From contig NZ_NBXB01000022.1 of NCBI RefSeq assembly GCF_003399635.1, positions 1-50,831 of the forward strand: a stretch of 50,831 nucleotides of DNA, in the 5' to 3' direction. The translations under genes were made by a program, and so were the position numbers. This document shows, one piece after another, positions 26,096 to 35,672 of the stretch (position 1 is the first letter of the stretch; every line of letters begins with the position of its first letter). Under the pieces are notes generated by a model. The model was not told where the DNA came from, made no database searches, and was given only the letters and a program-made list of their open reading frames with translations. This stretch comes from Subtercola boreus. Its GTDB lineage: Bacteria > Actinomycetota > Actinomycetes > Actinomycetales > Microbacteriaceae.

Positions 26096-27219
26096 CACGG
26101 CAGATCCGTGCCCTCGGCGAGCTGGCGGCCGAGGGAGGCTTCGTCCTTCTCCGCATGGTGCTGACGGAGGTACAGTTCGAGGTCGGCGACACGTTTGGCG
26201 TGCTCGGCGTCGAGGGCGAGCGGGGCCGGGCCGAGGGCGTGGGCGACATGTCGGAGCACATCTTCGGATGCCCGGGCCACCGTTGCCCTCACCCGCTTGG
26301 CGAGCAGGCGCCCGGATTCGCCCGTCGCGGAGCCGCCATCGACGAGGTGTGCCGCTTCGGCGAGCGCGCGCCGGGCATCGCTGAGACGCTCGTCGACGAC
26401 GCCGAGGTGCAGTTGCAGCAGGGGATCGGCGGTGTTCCGGGCGCACTCGGCGAGGGTGCGGCCGGCGCCGACTGCTCCGCCGAACCAGCAGGCGGCGACA
26501 CCGATGCCGCCCCAGGCGAATCCGGGCCGCTCGAGGTACCAGCCGGCAGCGCCGACGGGCTCCGCCTCGACGTTGTCGAAGTGCACGGGTCCGCTCGGCA
26601 CCTCGGTGAGGCCGCGGGCGTGCCAGGCTCCCGGCTCGACACGGACCCCCGGTTGGCGGAGGTCGACGGCAAACAGCCGGCGGGGCACGGATGCTCCACC
26701 ACCGCCGACCGCAGCGGAGATGAGCGCGCGGTCGAGGCGGTCGGCGAGGGAGCACCACGGTTTGGTGCCGGTCAGCGTCCAGCCGGCTCCGTCCTGGGCG
26801 CAGGCGACGAGCGGGTGGGGCCCGCCTTCGGCGGCGAAGACGCCCCAGGTGCTGGCGCCCGGCGCGCTCCCGCTGGCGACGCTCCCGCTGGCGGCACCCG
26901 TGTCGCCAGCCTGCTCGAGGATCGCCAGCGCGTCGAGGTGCGGCTCGATCGCCCGCGCCGCCCCGAGGTCTGCTGCCGCCAGGGTGGCGAGCGTCTCCCA
27001 CAGTTCGCCGGTGTAGCCGCCGCCCGGCACGGGTGCAGGGTCTTCCTGCCCGAGCCTCAGCGCGAACTGCAGCGCTCCGTCGACGAGTCCGAGCCCGGAC
27101 GAGTCGTCAGCACAGGAGGAGCCAGAGGCCGACACCCACGACGCCGCCAGGGCGGGCCAGCGGGGACGATCATCCGGACGCCTCGGCGACAGCGACACCC
27201 ACACGTGCTCGATCGTCAT
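26092..27219 (-). CDS. Acyl-CoA dehydrogenase-like protein
   Basis: A 375-residue flavoprotein-like protein with the acyl-CoA dehydrogenase architecture: helical N-terminal part with GGGYTGELWETLATLAAADLG, a middle beta domain with the GTKPWCSLADRLD segment (the usual TGxKxxxS region), and a C-terminal helical bundle. The usual catalytic glutamate could not be placed by eye, so the reaction is open. First gene of a three-gene overlapped operon with the deacetylase-methyltransferase fusion and the GT2 enzyme. ATG at 27219 follows a GGAGG by 5 nt. Confidence 0.85.
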   Translation of the reverse strand: MTIEHVWVSLSPRRPDDRPRWPALAASWVSASGSSCADDSSGLGLVDGALQFALRLGQEDPAPVPGGGYTGELWETLATLAAADLGAARAIEPHLDALAILEQAGDTGAASGSVASGSAPGASTWGVFAAEGGPHPLVACAQDGAGWTLTGTKPWCSLADRLDRALISAAVGGGGASVPRRLFAVDLRQPGVRVEPGAWHARGLTEVPSGPVHFDNVEAEPVGAAGWYLERPGFAWGGIGVAACWFGGAVGAGRTLAECARNTADPLLQLHLGVVDERLSDARRALAEAAHLVDGGSATGESGRLLAKRVRATVARASEDVLRHVAHALGPAPLALDAEHAKRVADLELYLRQHHAEKDEASLGRQLAEGTDLPW

Positions 27220-27399
27220 CTCGCCTCCTCCGTCGACCCCACAGTAAAGGAGTGCCCGGGGGCCCGGCGAGCGCGCGGGCACCCCTTGCGCGAGGGCCGG
27301 TTTTGCGGCAGTGCACCTCTCACGCACGCGCCGGGCCGGTGCGTCAAGCCCCGCGCCGTCCGACATTCTCACAGCGGCGATTCCGCGATGATGAATGCC

Positions 27400-29454
<2,055 letters not shown>

Positions 29455-29500
29455 CCCGTCGGCCCGTCCCGCCCGTCCCGCGCGCTCGTCCCGCCCGCCC

Positions 29501-29561
29501 ATCGATCCCCCGAAATCTGTCGCTGTCCGTCGCTGATACCGACAGATTTCGGGGGATCGAT
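29501..29561. repeat. 22-bp perfect inverted repeat between glgX and cls
   Basis: Arms at 29501-29522 and 29540-29561 are exact complements and share the core CCCCGAAATCTGTCG, with a 17-nt loop. It lies midway between two convergent stops. No T-tract follows on either side. The arms closely resemble those at 48448-48508. Confidence 0.85.
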
Positions 29562-29592
29562 CGCCTGGCGGCGGATGTGCTGCGTCAGGAGC

Positions 29593-31065
29593 TCACTGCA
29601 GGGCCGAGGTGAGGCGCGCGAGGTTGTCGAGGATGGTCGAGCGAAGCGGCTGGCGTCTCCATTCCTCGAGGGTGAGCCGGCGGCTGAGCGCGCGGTAGCC
29701 GTCTTCGACGCTCCGCATCTCGTCCACGAACGACGCCCCCCGAACCATCAGCGAGATCTCGAGGTCGAGGTTGAACGAGCGGATGTCCATGTTGCTCGAC
29801 CCGATGACCGCGACCTCGGCGTCTATCGTGAAGTGCTTGGCGTGCAGGATGTACGGGGCCGGGTAGAGCCAGATCGTCACCCCCGCCTTCAGCAGGGACT
29901 CGTAGTAGGAGCGCTGCGCGTGGTACACCCCGGCTTGGTCGCCGATCTCCGACACGAAGAGCTGCACGTCGAGCCCGCGCTGGGCGGCCGTGGTGATGGC
30001 GTAGAGCATCGAGTCATCGGGCACGAAGTAGGGCGACGTGATGATGATCTTCTTCTGGGCGTAGTACATCAGAGCGAGGAACAGCCGGAGGTTGTTCTCA
30101 CCCTCGAAGCCCGGGCCGCTCGGAACGAGCTGGCAGTCCAGGGCATCCGGGGCCGAGTTCACGATCTCGTCGGTGAGTTCCACGGTCTCCCGGGAGAGCA
30201 GCTCGTCGGTCTCGCTGTACCAGTCGGTGATGAAGATCGCGTTGATGCCGCTGACGATCGGGCCTTCGACCCGGGTCATCAGGTCCTGCCACTTGAGGCC
30301 GCGGCGGATGTTGCTCTTCTTGTTGTAGTGGCGGCTCACGAGGTTCTGAGACCCCATGAAACCGACTATGCCGTCGACGACGAGCAGTTTCCGGTGGTTC
30401 CGCAGATCCGGTCGCTGCCACTTGCCCTTCAACGGCTGCACCGGAAGCATGAACTGCCACGTCGCGCCCATCGCCGTGAGCCGCTTGAAGGTCGCCTTGT
30501 GGGTGGGGCTCCGGATGGCGGTGATGTGGTCGACCAGCACGCGCACGATGACACCGCGCCCCACTGCACGTTCGAGCGCGTCGAAGAATCCCGCCGTGAC
30601 CTCGTCGAGGGCGATGAGGTAGAACTCGCAGTGCACGAAGCGTTCGGCCGTGTCGACCGCCACCGTCATGGCGGCGATGGATGCGGCGTAGTCCCCGATG
30701 AGGCTGGCCGAGTTGCCGCCGACCAGCGGCATCGCCCCGAGCTCCCGGTTCAGGTGCACGACCGAGCGGAGCCACGTGGGCCAGGGCCTGTCGTCGGTGA
30801 CGAGCTCGATGCCGTGGGTCGTCTCGATGATGAACTCGTTGATCGCCTTCTGCTTGTCGCGCCGCTTCTTCGGGAGCTTGTAGCTGCCGATCAGCAGGAA
30901 GACGAGCACACCGAGGTAGGGGATCAGGAAGATCGCGAGCAGCCAGGCCATCGCGGCGCTCGGGCGGCGGTTGCGCGGCACGACGATGATCGCGATGACG
31001 CGCACGGCCAGATCGATAAGTAAGGCGGTCACGAGCACAATGATGGTGAACTGTTCGCCTGTCAT
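29593..31065 (-). CDS. cls: Cardiolipin synthase (phospholipase D family)
   Basis: Makes cardiolipin from phosphatidylglycerol at the membrane. The 490-residue protein has two N-terminal membrane helices (about 5-27 and 40-62) and two phospholipase-D motifs, HRKLLVVDG with VGFMGSQN and HAKHFTIDAEVAVIGSSN with NMDIRSF. The length and layout match bacterial ClsA-type enzymes. It follows the RidA and YchJ-like genes with a 28-bp gap and may be cotranscribed with them. Confidence 0.95.
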   Translation of the reverse strand: MTGEQFTIIVLVTALLIDLAVRVIAIIVVPRNRRPSAAMAWLLAIFLIPYLGVLVFLLIGSYKLPKKRRDKQKAINEFIIETTHGIELVTDDRPWPTWLRSVVHLNRELGAMPLVGGNSASLIGDYAASIAAMTVAVDTAERFVHCEFYLIALDEVTAGFFDALERAVGRGVIVRVLVDHITAIRSPTHKATFKRLTAMGATWQFMLPVQPLKGKWQRPDLRNHRKLLVVDGIVGFMGSQNLVSRHYNKKSNIRRGLKWQDLMTRVEGPIVSGINAIFITDWYSETDELLSRETVELTDEIVNSAPDALDCQLVPSGPGFEGENNLRLFLALMYYAQKKIIITSPYFVPDDSMLYAITTAAQRGLDVQLFVSEIGDQAGVYHAQRSYYESLLKAGVTIWLYPAPYILHAKHFTIDAEVAVIGSSNMDIRSFNLDLEISLMVRGASFVDEMRSVEDGYRALSRRLTLEEWRRQPLRSTILDNLARLTSALQ

Positions 31066-31093
31066 GAGCCCCCCGCTGCGTGTCCCTGCGATT

Positions 31094-31519
31094 CTATCCA
31101 GCCAGGTAGTACCACTTTCCGTCGAGCTTCTCGAAGCTGCTCGTCTCGTGCAGCTCGCCGCGCTCGGCGTCGAGGCGGAAGCGCGCGACGAACTCGACCG
31201 TGCCGGTCTGCCCGAGCATCCCGCCGCCAGTGCGGTCCAGGATGTCGAGGCGGTACCAGCGCTGGGCGGGGTCGAGTTCGAGGTCGCCGGCGGCCGGCCT
31301 GGTCGACGGATGCCACGTGGCGAGCAGGTAGGCGGCGTCGCCCACCGCGAACGCCGAGTACCGCGAACGCATCAGACGTTCGGCAGTGGGGGCCTGCTGC
31401 TCGCCGGCGTGGAACGGACGACAGCACTCGCCGTAGGGGTTGCCGCTGAGGCACGGGCAGCGCTCCGTCGGTGCGGGCGGCGGCCAGGCGGCACCCGGCG
31501 TGTCCCGGGCATCCGTCAC
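31094..31519 (-). CDS. YchJ family protein with N-terminal SEC-C-like metal motif
   Basis: The 141-residue product begins with a zinc-binding cluster, RCPCLSGNPYGECCRPFH, followed by the YchJ core: LMRSRYSAFAVGDAAYLLATWHPSTRP and a C-terminal VEFVARF/FEKLDGKWYYL beta region of the NTF2-like type. The family's role is unknown. GTG at 31519 overlaps the ridA stop (GTGA), so coupling is likely; the frame is open upstream but that DNA is ridA. Confidence 0.9.
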   Translation of the reverse strand: MTDARDTPGAAWPPPAPTERCPCLSGNPYGECCRPFHAGEQQAPTAERLMRSRYSAFAVGDAAYLLATWHPSTRPAAGDLELDPAQRWYRLDILDRTGGGMLGQTGTVEFVARFRLDAERGELHETSSFEKLDGKWYYLAG

Positions 31520-31941
31520 AGCGAGGCGATCGCTTCGATCTCGATGAGCAGGTCGGGGTCGGCGAGCCGGGAGACCTCGACGTGGCTGCGCACCGGGCGA
31601 TGCTCGCCGAAGAACTCGCGGTAGACCTCGTTCACGACCGGCTGCTCGGACATGCGCGTGTTGAAGATGGTGACCTTGACGATATCGGAGCGGGATCCGC
31701 CGGCGGCGGTGATCAGGCGGTCGAGGTTCTGCAGGCACGCCTCTGTCTGCTCGCGCATGCCGACGAGGGCAGGGGCGACGGCGTCGGTGGATCCGATGAC
31801 GGGGTAGGTCTGGCCCGAGAGGTAGACGGCTTGGCCGCTGGTCTTGACGACCGCGGAGAAGGGCGGGCGCTCGGTGCCGGTCGATGCGGCGAGGGTCTCG
31901 CTCCAGAAGGCGTCGAGTCCGGCATCCAGGTATTCGTTCAT
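31516..31941 (-). CDS. RidA family protein (enamine/imine deaminase-like)
   Basis: RidA proteins hydrolyse reactive 2-aminoacrylate and related enamines released by PLP enzymes. The 141-residue protein has the fold landmarks AVYLSGQTYP, QTEACLQNLDRLITAAGG, VVKVTIF-like (here IVKVTIFNTRM) and PVRSHVEVSRLADPDLLIEIEA, where the Arg of VRSHVEV is the substrate-binding position. It is slightly longer than typical RidA because of the N-terminus. ATG at 31941 follows GGAGG closely; the in-frame ATG further upstream is rejected. Confidence 0.9.
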   Translation of the reverse strand: MNEYLDAGLDAFWSETLAASTGTERPPFSAVVKTSGQAVYLSGQTYPVIGSTDAVAPALVGMREQTEACLQNLDRLITAAGGSRSDIVKVTIFNTRMSEQPVVNEVYREFFGEHRPVRSHVEVSRLADPDLLIEIEAIASL

Positions 31942-32038
31942 GCCTCCATCCTGCTGCACCCAGGCCCTGTTCCACCGAGAACCGGGCGGAGTACTCGGGA
32001 TGGCCGCCGAAGCAGTGCGGCGACAGTAGGGTCGGAGC

Positions 32039-32224
32039 ATGACGGGCAGCGGCGGGGTGCGGTGGCTCGAATGCCACCAGGTCGCGCTGTACCTCGGGGC
32101 GCTCGCGGTGGGAGCGGCGGCCGGGCTCGGGGCGCCCTCGGTGGCGGGGGGCCTTGACGTGATGATCACGCCGGTGCTCGGTCTGCTGCTGTTCGCCACG
32201 TTCCTGGGTGTTCCGATCATCGAG
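32039..32224 (+). pseudogene. N-terminal fragment of an ArsB/Acr3-type arsenic resistance transporter
   Basis: About 60 codons from the ATG at 32039 encode a start typical of arsenic resistance proteins of the bile acid:sodium symporter superfamily: RWLECHQVALYLGALAVGAA, then a second hydrophobic helix [19 protein letters not shown]. The match stops abruptly at about 32224, where amino-acid permease sequence begins in another frame. A TAGGGT hexamer 6 nt before the ATG looks like a leaderless promoter. The reading frame continues to 32560 but the later part is out-of-frame permease DNA. Confidence 0.7.
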
Positions 32225-32229
32225 CTTCC

Positions 32230-32560
32230 CCATGTCGATCAGCGGTGCTGCACCGAGGTTCACCGCCGCGATGAACAAGCGCGGTGTGCCGTACGGCGGC
32301 ATCCTGCTCACGGCCGCCGTCGCCCTGCTCGGTGTCGCCCTGAACTTCTTCGTGCCGAAAGACGCGTTCGAGACTACCCGGCCGGCACCTACACGATCGC
32401 GTCGCTCGTGATCATCATCCCGCTGCTGATCCTCGGCTGGTACCTGATGCGCGTGCGCATCCTCGAGATCGCCAAGGCGCGCGAGGGTTACACCGGCGCG
32501 TTCCCCATGGTGGCGAACAGGCTGCTCGGCGACTCCGCCTCCCACCCGAAGAAGGAGTAG
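32230..32560 (+). pseudogene. Remnant of an amino-acid permease (AnsP/CycA-like APC family)
   Basis: From about 32232 one frame encodes [17 protein letters not shown] and [20 protein letters not shown], a central part of amino-acid permeases. After the AFE at about 32373 the homology jumps in another frame to the family C-terminus, [20 protein letters not shown] and KAREGYTGAFPMVANR, ending at 32560. The first third and an internal stretch are missing, so this is a wreck with at least two deletions. It abuts the ArsB fragment directly. Confidence 0.75.
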
Positions 32561-32605
32561 CTGCGCCCTGCGCTTTGGGTCACCCGCCACCCGCACCACC
32601 TCCGT

Positions 32606-32674
32606 GCACAATTCAGGACATGCGAGCTGCCGAGCCCAGATGATGGACGACGCCTTGCATATCCTGAATTGTGC
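32606..32674. repeat. 13-bp inverted repeat upstream of pabB
   Basis: GCACAATTCAGGA at 32606-32618 is complementary to 32662-32674. Inner flanks (ACATGC and GCATAT) extend the pairing imperfectly, leaving a loop of about 30 nt. The right arm ends 16 nt before the putative pabB -10, so it could terminate upstream transcripts or bind a regulator. Confidence 0.7.
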
Positions 32675-32690
32675 TCGGCCGGGGTCGCCC

Positions 32691-32696
32691 TATGCT
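32691..32696 (+). promoter_or_regulatory. -10 hexamer of pabB
   Basis: TATGCT is followed by 6 nt and the ATG at 32703, consistent with a leaderless transcript. The intervening GAGGG could also serve as a close ribosome site on a longer mRNA. Confidence 0.45.
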
Positions 32697-32702
32697 CGAG
32701 GG

Positions 32703-34151
32703 ATGACCAAGGGAGTTCTGCGTCACCCTCTCGGCGACGGGATCCGGGCGGAAACGGCCTTCCACGTGCTCTGCGGCCAGAGCACCGACGTGTTCTGGCT
32801 CGACGGCGGCCCGACGAGCTATCTGGGTGCGGGGGAGCCCTTTGTGCCGGCGGACGGCGTGCTCGGCGCACTGCGGGGCGAGCTGTCCGCGCCGCCGAGG
32901 CCCTCCCTCGCACTGGTGGGCTGGCTGGGCTATGAGCTGCTCGCCGAGACCGTCGGCACCATGCCGGGAATGGGCGGGCGCACATCGCCCCACCCCGACG
33001 CCGCCTTCCTCCGGGTCGACCGACTCGTGGCCGTGCACAGCGATGGCCGCGCCGAGTTGGTGGCAGCGGGGGAGCGCTGGGAGGGCGAGCTCGAGCAGTG
33101 GCGGCTCCGCACGATCCAACTCCTCGAGGCAGGGGTGACGGGCGATGGAGCGGACAGGGCCGATGCGGGGTCGGCCGATGCGGAGTTGGCCGCCGCCGTC
33201 GAGAGGGCCACCGCGCCGCCACCTGATCCTCTGCGCGAGGCGCACCTCCCGCTCGAGATCATCTGGCGGGACACCGACGCCGAGTACCTCGCGAAGATCG
33301 ACGCCTGCCAGAGCGCCATCCGCGCAGGCGACGCGTATGTGCTGAACCTCACGACCGAGATCACTGCGCGGGGCGTGATCGATCCTGTCGCCGTCTACCG
33401 TGAGCTCCGGCAGGAGTCACCGAGCGAGTACGGCGCGCTGCTGCGGATCGGCGGCGTCAGCCTGTTGAGCGCCTCGCCCGAAGTGTTCCTCGAGGTGGGG
33501 GCCGATGGCCGGGTCAGCACGTCGCCGGTGAAAGGCACGCGTGCCAGATTCCCCGATCCGGCGGCGGATGCCCGTGAGGCCGAGGCGCTCGCCGACGACC
33601 CCAAGGAGCGGGCCGAGAACACGATGATCGTCGACCTGATGCGGAATGACCTCACCCGCGTCTGCGTCCCGGGCAGCGTGACGGTTCCGAGCTTTCTGCA
33701 GGTCGAGACGCATCCGCATGTGCACCAGCTGGTGAGCAGAGTCGAAGGGATGCTGCGGGAGGGCCTCGGCGCGGTCGATGCTGTCGAGGCGACCTTCCCC
33801 GCCGGATCGATGACCGGAACACCGAAACGGAGCGCGATCGAGATCCTCGACCTGCTGGAGGATCGCGCCCGTGGACTCTATGCCGGGGCGTTCGGGTTCT
33901 TCGCCGCAGACGGACGCGCGGAACTCGCCATGACCATCCGCTCCATCGTCGTCGACAGCGACGGCGACAGCGACAGCGACACCGACAGCGACAGCAGTTA
34001 CAACGGCCGAAGCCGCGCGACGATCGGCGTCGGCGGCGGGATCACCGCCCTCTCGGTTCCGTCGGAGGAGCTCGCCGAGACGAAGCTCAAGGCCGCGGCG
34101 CTCGTCCGTGCCCTCCGCGCCACGGAGCAGGCAGCGCCAACGGCGCCCTGA
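32703..34151 (+). CDS. pabB: Aminodeoxychorismate synthase component I / chorismate-binding protein
   Basis: PabB converts chorismate and ammonia to aminodeoxychorismate for folate synthesis. The 482-residue protein has a variable N-terminal domain and the chorismate-binding fold: DAYVLNLTTEI, SASPEVFLEV, SPVKGTRARFPDP near 274, NTMIVDLMRNDL, HQLVSRVEG, FPAGSMTGTPK, RGLYAGAFGF and GVGGGITALS. A Ser/Asp repeat of about 14 residues (codons GACAGC repeated, 33955-33996) interrupts the strand after MTIRSIVVDS. No aminotransferase component is adjacent. An anthranilate synthase role is less likely. Confidence 0.9.
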   Translation: MTKGVLRHPLGDGIRAETAFHVLCGQSTDVFWLDGGPTSYLGAGEPFVPADGVLGALRGELSAPPRPSLALVGWLGYELLAETVGTMPGMGGRTSPHPDAAFLRVDRLVAVHSDGRAELVAAGERWEGELEQWRLRTIQLLEAGVTGDGADRADAGSADAELAAAVERATAPPPDPLREAHLPLEIIWRDTDAEYLAKIDACQSAIRAGDAYVLNLTTEITARGVIDPVAVYRELRQESPSEYGALLRIGGVSLLSASPEVFLEVGADGRVSTSPVKGTRARFPDPAADAREAEALADDPKERAENTMIVDLMRNDLTRVCVPGSVTVPSFLQVETHPHVHQLVSRVEGMLREGLGAVDAVEATFPAGSMTGTPKRSAIEILDLLEDRARGLYAGAFGFFAADGRAELAMTIRSIVVDSDGDSDSDTDSDSSYNGRSRATIGVGGGITALSVPSEELAETKLKAAALVRALRATEQAAPTAP

Positions 34152-34195
34152 GTCGCGACGGCCCCCTGAGTTGCGACGGCCCCCTGAGTCGCAGG
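34142..34195 (+). repeat. Three 18-nt tandem repeats at and after the pabB stop
   Basis: Units at 34142-34159, 34160-34177 and 34178-34195 follow the pattern GGCSCCCTGAGTYGCGAC. The first unit contains the pabB stop codon. Two copies of GAGCCCAGCGCCCT follow at about 34217-34252. No gene is seen in this 196-bp gap. Confidence 0.8.
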
Positions 34196-34347
34196 CGCCT
34201 CCAGCCCCCGAGCACAGAGCCCCGAGCCCAGCGCCCTCGAGCCCAGCGCCCTGTGTGGGTGACGAATGACACTCGGTACCGAAACACCCCTAGGCTCCCA
34301 TAACGGGCTTATCCAATCGCCACCCCAGTCGCAGACGGGGTAATCAG

Positions 34348-35595
34348 ATGCACTTGACACGACGTTCTATCCTCACAACCGGAATCTCGGCAGGCGCGGT
34401 GGTCGGCGCGGGAGTCGTCGGCGGCGGGCTGTCTCGCGCGTCGGCCGCAGCCGCAGCCCCGCTGGCCGCCGCAGCCCAGGCCGCAGCCCACGTTCAGGCG
34501 CAGGCCCCGGCCCGCGTCGCGAGCTTCCCGGTCGGCTTTTCGCTCGGCTCGAACATCCTCTGGGGCACGACGACCGAGATCGACCAGACCCTCGACATCA
34601 CCTCCTACACCGGCGGCACCATCGTGCGCCTCGACATCATGTGGTACTGGCTGCAGCCCACGGCGACGACGTTCGACTGGTCGCGCCTCGGCGACATGGT
34701 CGCCGGCGCCGAGGCTGGGGGACTCAGCATCTTCGGCATCATCCTGTCGTGCCCGGCGTGGGCAGCCCTCGGCGGAACCGGCCCCCTCTCGACGACGCGG
34801 CCGCGCACCGCCGCGCTCTACGCAGCCTTCGCCGGCCAGCTGGCCACGCGCTACCGGGGCAGGATCGCCGCCTACGAGATCCGGAACGAACCGAACGGTC
34901 GCGAGGCCTTGGCGCCCGACCCCGATCCGGTCTTCTATGCCGCGATGGTGCAGGCGGCGTATCCGGCCATCACGGCGGCCGACCCGGCTGCCACGGTGGT
35001 CGCGGGCGCACTCGGCCCGGCTCCGGCAACCCCGATCTGGCTCATCTGCGTCTTCCTCTTCGAGTTCGGCGCCGGCCTCGGCCTCATCATGCAGGTCGTG
35101 GTGCTCGTGGTGCAGAACTCGGTGCCGGCCACCCAGGTGGGGACCGCGACGAGCACGAACAACTACTTCCGCGAGGTCGGATCCGCTCTCGGTGTGGCCG
35201 TCTTCGGGGCCCTCTTCACCAGCAGCCTCTCGGAGAAGCTGCTCGCCGTGTTCTCCGGCGCCGGCGCCTCGGCGGGGGACGCCTCGCAGGCCACCGCAAC
35301 CCTCGACCCGGCGACGCTCAACCAGCTGCCGCAGGCCATTCAGGACCAGGTCGTCGCGGCCTATGCCGACTCGCTGGCTCCGGTGTTCTGGTACCTCATC
35401 CCGTTCCTCGCCGTCGCTTTCGTGCTCTCGCTCTTCCTGCCGCAGATCAGGCTCTCGGATGTCGCGGGGATGGTCGCCCGTGGCGAAGCCGTCACCGGCG
35501 AGGAGGCGGAGGCCCTCGAGACCGAGCAGCGCGAGGCGGCACGGGTCGCCCGGGCAGCGGAGCCCAGTCACGCCCCGAAATCGCGCGCGGAGTAG
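34348..35595 (+). CDS. Chimeric ORF: Tat-secreted glycosidase N-terminus joined to MFS exporter C-terminus
   Basis: A 415-codon ORF made of two unrelated parts. Residues 1-40 are a twin-arginine signal (LTRRSILTTG). Residues 50-225 resemble a clan-A glycoside hydrolase (GH5/GH39-like), with AAYEIRNEPNG placing the acid/base at Glu181, but the barrel half with the nucleophile is missing. From about residue 230 (35035) the sequence is the C-terminal part of a DHA2-type MFS drug exporter: GAGLGLIMQVVVLVVQNSVP, NNYFREVGSALGVAVFGALF and a last helix near 350. The join is in frame. It is probably a deletion fusion with no working function. Confidence 0.8.
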   Translation: MHLTRRSILTTGISAGAVVGAGVVGGGLSRASAAAAAPLAAAAQAAAHVQAQAPARVASFPVGFSLGSNILWGTTTEIDQTLDITSYTGGTIVRLDIMWYWLQPTATTFDWSRLGDMVAGAEAGGLSIFGIILSCPAWAALGGTGPLSTTRPRTAALYAAFAGQLATRYRGRIAAYEIRNEPNGREALAPDPDPVFYAAMVQAAYPAITAADPAATVVAGALGPAPATPIWLICVFLFEFGAGLGLIMQVVVLVVQNSVPATQVGTATSTNNYFREVGSALGVAVFGALFTSSLSEKLLAVFSGAGASAGDASQATATLDPATLNQLPQAIQDQVVAAYADSLAPVFWYLIPFLAVAFVLSLFLPQIRLSDVAGMVARGEAVTGEEAEALETEQREAARVARAAEPSHAPKSRAE

Positions 35596-35672
35596 GGGGG
35601 CTCCGGCCGGGCGAGCTCTGGCGGATGTCGGTCGTGTCTTCTATCGTGGTGGCATCGAGAGAGTGAGACCGC

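Noticed and set aside
26155-27399. In-frame upstream extension of glgX by over 400 codons
   Set aside because: This DNA encodes the acyl-CoA dehydrogenase-like protein on the other strand, and the extension peptide has no domain; the GlgX family starts near 27400.
33145-34151. Anthranilate synthase component I (TrpE) for the chorismate-binding gene
   Set aside because: Length of 482 residues, the SPVKGTRARFPDP region and distance from other trp genes fit PabB better, although the families are close and biochemical proof would be needed.
34142-34195. Tandem repeats after pabB as a CRISPR array
   Set aside because: Units are contiguous 18-mers without spacers, and no cas genes are near.
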